Positions 11,026 to 18,703 of a DNA stretch of 37,498 nt are shown piece after piece (the first letter of the stretch is position 1; each line of letters begins with the position of its first letter). Under the pieces are notes generated by a model. It was not told the origin of the DNA. It did not search any database and saw nothing but the letters and a program-made list of their open reading frames with translations. Made by a program: the position numbers and the translations under genes. The DNA lies in contig JAHJDO010000108.1 in NCBI GenBank assembly GCA_018812485.1, forward strand, positions 1 through 37,498. The letters are read 5' to 3'. The DNA comes from a bacterium (GTDB lineage Bacteria; JAHJDO01).

Positions 11026-12315
11026 ATGCGCATATGTGTGATAGGAACGGGTTATGTGGGGCTTGTAACAGGTGTATGCCTGGCAGATATCGGCAATAAT
11101 GTAATCTGCGTGGATATTGATAAGGAGAAAATAGAAAAATTAAAGAGGGGCATTATCCCTATCTATGAGCCCGGATTAGAGGAAATGGTTGAAAGGAATT
11201 TGAGCAAAAGAAGAATTTCCTTTACCGCAGAGATTTCCGAAGGGGTAGGGAATTCTGAGATAATCTTTATTGCAGTTGGAACCCCTTCAAAAAAGAATGG
11301 AGAGGCGGATCTATGCTATGTTGAATCTGTGGCTCGCAGTGTGGCAAAGGCAATGGATGGGTATAGAGTAATTGTTGAAAAAAGCACAGTGCCTGTACAT
11401 ACTGGAGAATGGGTTAGACGAACAGTGAAGTTAAATAATATACATGGTGTTGATTTTGATGTTGTTTCTAATCCAGAATTTTTAAGAGAAGGTTCTGCAA
11501 TATCAGATTTTATGCATCCTGACAGGATTGTAATTGGGGTTGAGAGCGAAAAAGCAAGGAAAATAATGGCAAAATTATACCAGCCGCTTAATGCGTCAAT
11601 GGTTGTTACGGACATAAAAAGCGCAGAGATTATTAAACACGCATCGAATTCATATCTTGCGCTCAAGATTTCTTATATTAATTCAGTTGCTAATATATGC
11701 GAGCGAGTAGGAGCGGATGTGGAAAAGGTTGCAGAGGGTATGGGGCTTGATAAAAGGATAGGGAAGAGTTTCTTACGCGCCGGCATAGGATATGGAGGAT
11801 CCTGTTTTCCAAAGGATGTTTCTGCATTCATCAAGATAGCTGAAGAGGCAGGGTATGACTTTGAAATGCTCAAGTCTGTTGAAAGTGTTAACAGAATGCA
11901 AAGAGAAGATTTGGTTAGAAAAATAAAGCAGGAAATGTGGGTTATGAATAACAAAACCATAGGGATATTGGGTCTTTCTTTTAAGCCAAACACTGACGAC
12001 ATGAGAGAAGCGCCCTCAATATACATTATAAACAAACTCCAGCAAGACGGCGCGAAGATTAAAGCGTACGATCCTGCGGCTGGACCTAGGGCAAAGGAGA
12101 TCCTAAAAAACGTGCAATATTGCAAAGACCCTTATTGTGTGGCAGAAGGTAGCGACGCGCTTGTTATTATTACAGACTGGCCTGAGTTTAGTAAGCTAAA
12201 TCTTGGGAAGATAAAAACCTTGCTTAATCAGCCTGTAATTATTGATGGCCGTAATATATATGACCCGGAGAAAATGGAAAAGCTTGGTTTTGTTTATAAG
12301 AGCATTGGAAGGTGA
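11026..12315 (+). CDS. ugd: UDP-glucose 6-dehydrogenase
   Basis: Oxidises UDP-glucose to UDP-glucuronate, the precursor for the decarboxylase encoded three genes downstream. It has 429 residues. The NAD-binding motif VIGTGYVGLVTG is at the N-terminus, VGTPSKKNGEADL and NPEFLREGSA lie centrally, and the catalytic cysteine is in GIGYGGSCFPKD. The C-terminal UDP-binding domain contains GLSFKPNTDDMREAPS. The RBS AGGAG lies 6 bases before the ATG. A promoter-like TTGTAA (10981-10986), 17 bases, TAGAAT (11004-11009) lies just upstream but would give a very short leader. It opens the envelope polysaccharide cassette. Confidence 0.95.
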   Translation: MRICVIGTGYVGLVTGVCLADIGNNVICVDIDKEKIEKLKRGIIPIYEPGLEEMVERNLSKRRISFTAEISEGVGNSEIIFIAVGTPSKKNGEADLCYVESVARSVAKAMDGYRVIVEKSTVPVHTGEWVRRTVKLNNIHGVDFDVVSNPEFLREGSAISDFMHPDRIVIGVESEKARKIMAKLYQPLNASMVVTDIKSAEIIKHASNSYLALKISYINSVANICERVGADVEKVAEGMGLDKRIGKSFLRAGIGYGGSCFPKDVSAFIKIAEEAGYDFEMLKSVESVNRMQREDLVRKIKQEMWVMNNKTIGILGLSFKPNTDDMREAPSIYIINKLQQDGAKIKAYDPAAGPRAKEILKNVQYCKDPYCVAEGSDALVIITDWPEFSKLNLGKIKTLLNQPVIIDGRNIYDPEKMEKLGFVYKSIGR

Positions 12316-12322
12316 ACAAACA

Positions 12323-13630
12323 ATGTCAAACTCGTTAATTCACAAAATAAAGAATAAAAAAGCCCAAATTGCAGTAATTGGTTTAGGATATGTAGGGCTT
12401 CCTTTGTGTATGGAATTTGCAAAAAAGGGGTTCTGCGTAACAGGCATAGATGTTGATAAAAAGAGAGTGGAGAGTGTTAACAAAGGAGTTTCGTATATTG
12501 GAGATGTGAAATCTTCAGACATTAAATCGTGTGTGAAGGATAAATCTTTTCGGGCAACTACGGATTACAGAGTTCTTGGCAAGCAAGACGCTATTATAAT
12601 GTGTGTTCCGACACCATTGAGAAAAACAAAGGAACCAGATATTTCCTATATAATTGACGCATCTAAAAAAATAGCAAAATATCTTAAAGAAGAACAGCTG
12701 GTTGTGTTGGAAAGCACTACGTATCCGGGGACAACAGATGAAGTTATACAGCCGATACTGGAGAAAAGCGGATTAAAGGCAGGAGAAGACTTCTACCTTG
12801 CATTTTCGCCGGAAAGAGTAGATCCCGGAAACAAAAGATACAATACTGCCAATATCCCAAAGGTAATAGGCGGGATTAATGACATATCTACCCGAACCGC
12901 AAAAGCCTTATACAGCCAGATTAATGGACATGTTATTGCAGTCTCTTCTTCGCGTGTGGCAGAAATGGTAAAACTCTTGGAGAACACGTTCCGCAGTGTA
13001 AATATAGCACTTGTGAATGAACTGGCAATAATGTGTGGTTATCTGGATATAGATGTGTGGGAGGTTATAGGAGCTGCTGCAACGAAACCATTTGGATTTA
13101 TGCCATTCTATCCAGGGCCCGGCATAGGCGGACATTGTATACCTCTTGATCCATTCTATCTTACCTGGAAATCCAGGCTCCATGGGTATGAGGCAAAATT
13201 TATAGAGCTTGCCGGTGAGATTAATAGGACAATGCCTGCATATGTAATCGGAAAGATAAGAGACATCTTGAATAGTCATAAAAAAAGCATTAACGGTTCG
13301 ACGGTATTTATACTTGGTGTTGCTTATAAAAAGGATGTGGGGGACTGGAGAGAATCACCAGCAATAGAAATCATAAGCATGCTATTAAAAAAGGGTGCGC
13401 ATGTATGGTTTAACGATCCTTATGTTTCAGAAATAAATGCAGGTGATACATTAATGCGCTCAAAGAAGCTCAGCAAATCATTGCTGGAAAAATCCAATTG
13501 CACAGTTATTATTACAAATCATAGTATTTATGATTATAAATTTATTGTTGAAAATTCGTCTGCTGTGTTAGATACAAGAAATGCAACAGGTAGCTTAAAG
13601 GGGTCTTTTGAGAAAGTATTTAAACTGTAA
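12323..13630 (+). CDS. UDP-N-acetylglucosamine 6-dehydrogenase family (WbpA-like)
   Basis: Second nucleotide-sugar dehydrogenase, of 435 residues, from the WbpA/WbpO/TviB branch. It most likely oxidises UDP-GlcNAc to the uronate. Features are VIGLGYVGLPLCMEF, VLESTTYPGTT, FSPERVDPGN and the catalytic cysteine in GPGIGGHCIPLDPFYL. The C-terminal GVAYKKDVGDWRESPA is typical of this branch. The frame is open further upstream inside ugd, but ATG 12323 has GGAAGGTGA just before it and starts at the family N-terminus. It lies 7 bases after ugd. The exact acetamido-sugar substrate cannot be fixed from sequence. Confidence 0.88.
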   Translation: MSNSLIHKIKNKKAQIAVIGLGYVGLPLCMEFAKKGFCVTGIDVDKKRVESVNKGVSYIGDVKSSDIKSCVKDKSFRATTDYRVLGKQDAIIMCVPTPLRKTKEPDISYIIDASKKIAKYLKEEQLVVLESTTYPGTTDEVIQPILEKSGLKAGEDFYLAFSPERVDPGNKRYNTANIPKVIGGINDISTRTAKALYSQINGHVIAVSSSRVAEMVKLLENTFRSVNIALVNELAIMCGYLDIDVWEVIGAAATKPFGFMPFYPGPGIGGHCIPLDPFYLTWKSRLHGYEAKFIELAGEINRTMPAYVIGKIRDILNSHKKSINGSTVFILGVAYKKDVGDWRESPAIEIISMLLKKGAHVWFNDPYVSEINAGDTLMRSKKLSKSLLEKSNCTVIITNHSIYDYKFIVENSSAVLDTRNATGSLKGSFEKVFKL

Positions 13631-13638
13631 AAATTAGA

Positions 13639-14577
13639 ATGAGTATATATCTGGTAACAGGTGGTGCAGGCTTTATAGGCTCTCATATTGTAGAGTCGCT
13701 TGTAAGTCATGGCAAAAAAGTTAGGGTAATAGATAACCTTTCTACCGGGAATATCGATAATCTTGCGCACTTAATAAATAATATAGAGTTTATAGAAAAC
13801 GACATAAGAGATACAAATCTTTTAGACAAAGCTATGAAGGGTGTTGATTTTTGCTTTCATGAAGCAGCGCTTCCTTCCGTAGCAAGGTCCATTGAGGATC
13901 CAATAACAGCAAATCAGGTCAATATAGATGGCACATTAAACCTGCTTTTTACTGCAAAGAAAAACAAGATAAAGAGATTTATCTATGCCAGTTCTTCTTC
14001 TGCATATGGAGACTCACCCTCTTTACCTAAAAAAGAAGACATGAAATCTAACCCACTATCCCCTTATGCTGTAAGCAAACTAACCGGCGAATACTACTGC
14101 CGTGTTTTTTATTCTGTTTATGGTCTTAACACCGTATGTTTGAGATATTTTAATGTTTTTGGCCCCAGACAGGATCCAAACAGTCAGTATGCCGCTGTTA
14201 TTCCTAAGTTTATAACTTGTTTTTTGAAGAAGACTGCTCCTCAAATCTATGGAAATGGAGAACAGTCCAGAGATTTCACGTACATAGACAATGTTGTTTC
14301 TGCAAATATGCTGGCTGCTGAAGCAAAAAACACATCTGGTCAGGTGTTGAATATTGCCTGCGGCAGACAAACATCTCTTAATGATTTAGTTAAGCTGCTT
14401 AAAAATCTACTTTCAAGTGAAGTAAAACCTGATTATCTTGAGCCAAGACAAGGGGACATAAAGCATTCTTTGGCAGATATATCAAAAGCCATGGACATGC
14501 TGGGGTATAGCCCAAAAACTAGTTTTGAACAGGGCATAAAAAAGACCATAGCATGGCATAAAGACAATAAATTATGA
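13639..14577 (+). CDS. NAD-dependent UDP-sugar 4-epimerase (WbpP/GalE-like SDR)
   Basis: Extended short-chain dehydrogenase of 312 residues. [11 protein letters not shown] is the NAD-binding loop, [11 protein letters not shown] carries the catalytic serine, and YAVSKLTGE holds the Tyr-Lys pair. [21 protein letters not shown] is typical of UDP-GlcNAc/UDP-glucose 4-epimerases of the WbpP type. It probably interconverts UDP-GlcNAc(A) and UDP-GalNAc(A) with the preceding dehydrogenase. Its stop overlaps the next start by 4 bases (ATGA). No strong RBS is visible. Confidence 0.88.
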   Translation: MSIYLVTGGAGFIGSHIVESLVSHGKKVRVIDNLSTGNIDNLAHLINNIEFIENDIRDTNLLDKAMKGVDFCFHEAALPSVARSIEDPITANQVNIDGTLNLLFTAKKNKIKRFIYASSSSAYGDSPSLPKKEDMKSNPLSPYAVSKLTGEYYCRVFYSVYGLNTVCLRYFNVFGPRQDPNSQYAAVIPKFITCFLKKTAPQIYGNGEQSRDFTYIDNVVSANMLAAEAKNTSGQVLNIACGRQTSLNDLVKLLKNLLSSEVKPDYLEPRQGDIKHSLADISKAMDMLGYSPKTSFEQGIKKTIAWHKDNKL

Positions 14578-15506
14578 AAACAGTCCTAATTACAGGTGGT
14601 GCAGGCTTTATAGGATCTCATCTTTGCGACTTTTTATTAGCTAAAGACTATCGTGTAATCTGTATGGATAACTTAATAACAGGAAGCGAAGATAACATTG
14701 CTCATATACTGCAGAATAAGAATTTTGCATTCATAAAACACGATGTTACTAATTATATTAATATTAAAGGCAGGCTTGATTATATTCTGCATTTTGCTTC
14801 CCCAGCAAGTCCAATTGACTATCTTGAGCTGCCTATTCAAACCTTAAAAGTAGGTTCTCTGGGAACGCATAAGGCGCTTGGTCTTGCTAAAGAGAAAAAA
14901 GCTGTATTTTTACTTGCTTCCACGTCTGAAGTGTATGGAGATCCTCTAGTCAATCCACAACCAGAAACCTATTGGGGGAATGTAAACCCTATTGGGCCTC
15001 GCGGGGTTTATGATGAGGCAAAGAGATTCGCAGAGTCCATGACTATGGCTTATCAGCGCTTTCATAAGATTCGAACGAGAATTGTAAGAATTTTTAATAC
15101 ATATGGACCTCGAATGCGAATAAATGATGGGAGAGTGGTCCCGGCATTTATAAACCAGGCTTTGAGAAATAAGGCACTTACGGTTTTTGGAAAGGGGACT
15201 CAAACACGCAGTTTTTGTTATATCTCTGATCTCGTGGAAGGAATATATAGATTACTCCTTTCAGATGCGAGCACTCCTGTAAACATAGGAAATCCGACCG
15301 AGATGACGATTTTAGATTTTGCAAAACAAATAATTCAAATCACAGGAAGTAAAAGCAAGATTATCTTTAATCCTCTGCCTGTTGATGATCCAAAAGTGCG
15401 CAGGCCTGACATTTCCAAGGCAAAAAGAGAGCTTAATTGGGAGTCTGTTGTTGACATTCAACAGGGGCTTGAGAACACAATTAAGTATTTCAGGGCAAAG
15501 GTTTAA
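14574..15506 (+). CDS. UDP-glucuronate decarboxylase (UDP-xylose synthase)
   Basis: Converts UDP-glucuronate to UDP-xylose. It is an SDR of 310 residues with [16 protein letters not shown] at the N-terminus. [16 protein letters not shown] and [18 protein letters not shown] are hallmark UXS segments, and the catalytic Tyr-Lys is in [11 protein letters not shown]. Substrate-binding residues lie in [18 protein letters not shown]. Together with ugd it completes a UDP-glucose to UDP-xylose route in one operon. It is translationally coupled to the epimerase by a 4-base overlap. Confidence 0.93.
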   Translation: MKTVLITGGAGFIGSHLCDFLLAKDYRVICMDNLITGSEDNIAHILQNKNFAFIKHDVTNYINIKGRLDYILHFASPASPIDYLELPIQTLKVGSLGTHKALGLAKEKKAVFLLASTSEVYGDPLVNPQPETYWGNVNPIGPRGVYDEAKRFAESMTMAYQRFHKIRTRIVRIFNTYGPRMRINDGRVVPAFINQALRNKALTVFGKGTQTRSFCYISDLVEGIYRLLLSDASTPVNIGNPTEMTILDFAKQIIQITGSKSKIIFNPLPVDDPKVRRPDISKAKRELNWESVVDIQQGLENTIKYFRAKV

Positions 15507-15512
15507 ATTCTT

Positions 15513-16280
15513 ATGAAGGATTTAAAAGGGAAAGTCACTGTTATTATGCCAGCATATAATGAAGAAAGGCATATTCTTCATAATATAGAGGAGACTATTA
15601 GGGTCTTTGATCAATTCACTTGCAATTATGAAATCATAGTGGTTGATGATGGGAGTTTGGATAATACTTATAAAGAGGCAGTAAAAGCCCAAAATGGGCA
15701 TGCAAATGTTATTGTTAAAAGAAACATAATAAACAGAGGTAAAGGCCGTGCAATAAAACGCGGCTTTAGATTTGCGCAGGGAGACTACATTGTATTTCTA
15801 GATGCGGATCTTGACCTACATCCTGAGCAGATAAAGGGGCTTTTTGATATTATGAAAAGAGAGGACTCAGATATTGTAATAGGTTCAAAAAGACATTCGG
15901 CATCTGTTCTTAATTATCCCAAAAGAAGGAAAATAATAAGCTATGTTTATAATTTGCTTGTCAGGATACTGTTTGCCTCTCAGATTAGGGACACTCAGAC
16001 AGGCTTGAAAGTATTTAAGAGAAAGGTATTAGATTCCCTTTTTCACGTAATACTTGTTAAGCGGTTTGCCTTTGATGTAGAGCTTCTAATGGTTGCGCAT
16101 CACATTGGGTACAAGATATCAGATGCACCTATTGAGATCAACTTTGGCAGAGAGCAAAGAATAGGAAGGATAAGGGTTATAGATATTTTAAGTACGTACT
16201 GGGACACATTAGCAGTATTTTATAGGATGTATCTGAGGCGTTACTATATTAAAAGGCTTTCGGGAAAGCGCAAGATATGA
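15513..16280 (+). CDS. GT2 glycosyltransferase, dolichyl/polyprenyl-phosphate glucosyltransferase type
   Basis: A 255-residue GT-A fold enzyme resembling ALG5/DPM1-type polyprenyl-phosphate sugar synthases. It shows VIMPAYNEERHI at the N-terminus, VVDDGSLDNT, GKGRAIKRGF and the metal-binding FLDADLD near residue 93. DTQTGLKVFKRKV and FAFDVELLMVAH follow, as in this subgroup. It likely loads a sugar onto a lipid phosphate for envelope glycan assembly. It sits 6 bases after the decarboxylase and overlaps the next gene by 4 bases. No multi-helix membrane domain follows. Confidence 0.85.
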   Translation: MKDLKGKVTVIMPAYNEERHILHNIEETIRVFDQFTCNYEIIVVDDGSLDNTYKEAVKAQNGHANVIVKRNIINRGKGRAIKRGFRFAQGDYIVFLDADLDLHPEQIKGLFDIMKREDSDIVIGSKRHSASVLNYPKRRKIISYVYNLLVRILFASQIRDTQTGLKVFKRKVLDSLFHVILVKRFAFDVELLMVAHHIGYKISDAPIEINFGREQRIGRIRVIDILSTYWDTLAVFYRMYLRRYYIKRLSGKRKI

Positions 16281-16987
16281 AAAAAGCAATGCAGGTTGTA
16301 ATTTTGTGCGGGGGCAGAGGCACAAGAATGGGGCATCATACAAGATTTCTTCCAAAGCCCTTAATAAAGATAGGGCAAAGGCCGATTCTATGGCATATAA
16401 TGAAGATTTATTCTTTTTATGGATTTAATCGCTTTGTTTTATGCCTTGGGTATAAAAAACAGAAGATAGAGGAGTATTTTTCTCATACAAGAGGCTGGAA
16501 TATCACATTTGTAGACACCGGGCTGAGCACTAATACAGGAGGAAGGATTAAGAGAATAGAGAAATATATCGAGGAGGATAATTTTCTTGCAACATACGGT
16601 GACGGTGTAGCAGATGTCAATATAAATAGACTGATTCAGTTCCATAATAAAAACAAAAAAATAGCAACTCTTACGGCAGTAAAACCACGTTCACAGTTTG
16701 GTATTATGGATATAGAACCTGATAATACGGTTAAGGATTTCCATGAAAAACCTGTTCTTACTCACTGGGTAAATGGAGGTTTTTTTGTGTTTAACAGGCG
16801 TATATTTGAATATTTGGAAAAAGATGATATTCTCGAAAGAAAGCCTTTCTATCAATTATCCAAAGACAAAGAATTAGCTGCTTATAAGCATCATGGTTTT
16901 TGGGAGTGTATGGATACATATAAGGATAATCTTGAACTTAATCAGGCATGGAAATCCGCTGCTGCCCCCTGGGCTGTATGGAGCTAA
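16277..16987 (+). CDS. Nucleotidyltransferase, glucose-1-phosphate cytidylyltransferase (RfbF)-like
   Basis: A sugar-phosphate nucleotidyltransferase of 236 residues. The nucleotide loop is LCGGRGTRMGHHTRFLPKP, followed by IGQRPILWHIMKIYS, TYGDGVADVNI, WVNGGFFVFNRRIFEYLE and HHGFWECMDTYKDN. This order is that of glucose-1-phosphate cytidylyltransferase, which makes CDP-glucose. It is about 20 residues shorter than RfbF, and no CDP-glucose 4,6-dehydratase is in the window, so the product is inferred from family only. It overlaps both neighbours in the same operon. Confidence 0.82.
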   Translation: MKKAMQVVILCGGRGTRMGHHTRFLPKPLIKIGQRPILWHIMKIYSFYGFNRFVLCLGYKKQKIEEYFSHTRGWNITFVDTGLSTNTGGRIKRIEKYIEEDNFLATYGDGVADVNINRLIQFHNKNKKIATLTAVKPRSQFGIMDIEPDNTVKDFHEKPVLTHWVNGGFFVFNRRIFEYLEKDDILERKPFYQLSKDKELAAYKHHGFWECMDTYKDNLELNQAWKSAAAPWAVWS

Positions 16988-18555
16988 CTTCTCTCACAAG
17001 ATCTGCAGGCAAGGTTGGACTTGCAACAATTATCAGCAGAGTTTTTGGCTATATTAGAGATATCTTATTAGCCTCGCTTTTTGGCACATCAATGTTTGCA
17101 GATGTCTTTTTTGTTGCTTTCAGAATTCCAAATACACTGAGACGTCTCCTTGGAGAAAATGCATTTAATGCCTCTTTTATTCCTGTGATGGGAGATTATC
17201 TTAAGAAAAAAGGTGAAAAAGAAGCATGGAATATGGCTGTATCTATAGGAATGATATTCTTTTGTATATTACTTTTTATTACCGCTATTGGCATTGTCTT
17301 TTCACCTCTTATCATGAAGATAGCGGCTCATGGGTTCATCCAAACTCCAGGGAAAATAGAGCTTGCAACAAAACTCCTGAGAATAATGTTCCCATATATC
17401 TTATTCATAGGAATAGCCATTCTCGTGACAAGCATCCTGAATTCCTTTAGAATCTTTTTTATTCCCGCACTTGCTCCCAGTATCCTGAATATATGCATGA
17501 TTACAGCTCTTATATTTTTCTGCCGCAGGATGAAGGAACCAGTAGTAGGCCTGGCAATTGCAGTCCTGATTGGAGGAATAGGGCAACTTGGGATTCAATT
17601 ATCCAGCTTGATAAAGCGAGGCAGGGGATTTTTTAGAGAACTAAAACCCAGATTTAATCATCCAGCAGCCAAGACGATAGGAACGCTCCTGATTCCTGTC
17701 ATATTGGGCTCAGGGGTGTATCATATAAACATTCTTGTTGATACATTTCTAGCCTCGTTCTCTCATATAGTAGGCGAAGGAGCTGTATCTGCACTCTATT
17801 ACGCTAACCGCTTGATACAATTTCCTCAGGCTGTATTTGCCATAGCCCTAGGCACTGTTATTTTACCTGCTATGAGCAGTTTTGCTTCGGAAAATAATAT
17901 TGATAAACTAAAAGAAACCTTTACCTTTTCCATAAAAATGATTATTTCAATCACTATCCCCTTGAGCGTATTATTCATAGTCCTGAGATTTCAAATCATT
18001 CAGTTATTATTTGGATGGGGGAAATTCCAATTCTATTCTATAAAAGCAACAAGTTTTGGACTCTTATGTTATAGCTTTGGACTTGTTGCATATTCAGCTA
18101 ATCAGATCATTACACGTGCATTCTATTCAGTTAAAGATACAAAAACTCCTCTAAAAATAGCATGCTTAAGCATGATTATGAATGTTATACTTAATTTAGT
18201 GCTGATGTGGCCATTAAAGCTAGGAGGACTGGCTCTGGCAACTTCCATTTCTGCTACAGCCAATATGGTGATTCTCTTCATTCTATTTGATAAAAAAATA
18301 GCTAAAATAAATTGGCATGGTATAAGGGATACGTTGTCCCGTTTGTTGCCCGGATCAGCAGTAATGGCAATAACCTGCTGGCTTACACTGAGATGCGTAA
18401 TATCCATAGAAGGAAATTTACTTACAGTACGTCTTATTCAGTTTTTTATCCCTGCTTTTGCTGGAACTATTAGTTTCCTTATCATATCCTACCTCTCAAA
18501 ACTCAAAGAATTAAGACATGTGTGGGGAGTAATAAAAAACCTTGGGAAAAGATAA
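16978..18555 (+). CDS. murJ: MurJ/MviN-family lipid II flippase
   Basis: Polytopic inner-membrane lipid-linked oligosaccharide flippase of the MOP superfamily. It has 525 residues and about 14 hydrophobic segments. The N-terminus RSAGKVGLATIISRVFGYIRD and the segment FADVFFVAFRIPNTLRRLLGE are diagnostic for MurJ, and ALYYANRLIQFPQAVFAIALG is the central signature. ATG 16978 was chosen because the open upstream extension is out-of-frame coding sequence of the cytidylyltransferase gene and lacks family similarity. No clear RBS is present, so coupling through the 10-base overlap is likely. Linked to polysaccharide genes, it could flip lipid II or another lipid-linked glycan. Confidence 0.93.
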   Translation: MELTSLTRSAGKVGLATIISRVFGYIRDILLASLFGTSMFADVFFVAFRIPNTLRRLLGENAFNASFIPVMGDYLKKKGEKEAWNMAVSIGMIFFCILLFITAIGIVFSPLIMKIAAHGFIQTPGKIELATKLLRIMFPYILFIGIAILVTSILNSFRIFFIPALAPSILNICMITALIFFCRRMKEPVVGLAIAVLIGGIGQLGIQLSSLIKRGRGFFRELKPRFNHPAAKTIGTLLIPVILGSGVYHINILVDTFLASFSHIVGEGAVSALYYANRLIQFPQAVFAIALGTVILPAMSSFASENNIDKLKETFTFSIKMIISITIPLSVLFIVLRFQIIQLLFGWGKFQFYSIKATSFGLLCYSFGLVAYSANQIITRAFYSVKDTKTPLKIACLSMIMNVILNLVLMWPLKLGGLALATSISATANMVILFILFDKKIAKINWHGIRDTLSRLLPGSAVMAITCWLTLRCVISIEGNLLTVRLIQFFIPAFAGTISFLIISYLSKLKELRHVWGVIKNLGKR

Positions 18556-18574
18556 AACTTAACGACTCTCCAAA

Positions 18575-18627
18575 AAAAGTGACAAAAAGATTTGCTAAAA
18601 ATAGTACACTTTTAATTTTTTTGTCTG
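18575..18627 (+). terminator. Weak terminator-like inverted repeat after murJ
   Basis: AAAAGTG at 18575-18581 pairs with CACTTTT at 18607-18613 across a 25-base loop, and a T-rich run follows to 18622. The stem is AT-rich and short, so this is a weak call. It sits where the polysaccharide operon should end, before a strong new promoter. Confidence 0.3.
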
Positions 18628-18642
18628 ACAAATAGAGAAAAA

Positions 18643-18660
18643 TATACTTGACAAAGTATA
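18643..18660. promoter_or_regulatory. Perfect palindromic operator candidate
   Basis: TATACTT (18643-18649) and AAGTATA (18654-18660) are perfect 7-base inverted arms around GACA, covering the -35 box. A further AAGTATA half-site lies at 18676-18682 across the -10, and TATACTT occurs again at 22238-22244. The GntR-LacI regulator coupled to the downstream gene is the natural candidate ligand (inference). Confidence 0.65.
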
Positions 18661-18677
18661 AGAAAATAATGTATAAA
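18648..18677 (+). promoter_or_regulatory. Promoter of the rhamnosidase-regulator operon
   Basis: A consensus -35 TTGACA at 18648-18653, an 18-base spacer and TATAAA at 18672-18677. Transcription is predicted near 18684, a 20-base leader before the ATG. The overlap with a palindrome suggests repression by steric block. Confidence 0.75.
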
Positions 18678-18703
18678 GTATATAAAGAGATTAGATATTA
18701 CTT

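Noticed and set aside
11673-12125. 150-codon minus-strand open frame inside ugd
   Set aside because: Shadow of the dehydrogenase gene; no motifs of its own.
16978-18555. Wzx-type O-antigen flippase instead of MurJ
   Set aside because: The N-terminal RSAGKVGLATIISRVFGYIRD and FRIPNTLRRLLGE segments are specific to MurJ/MviN.
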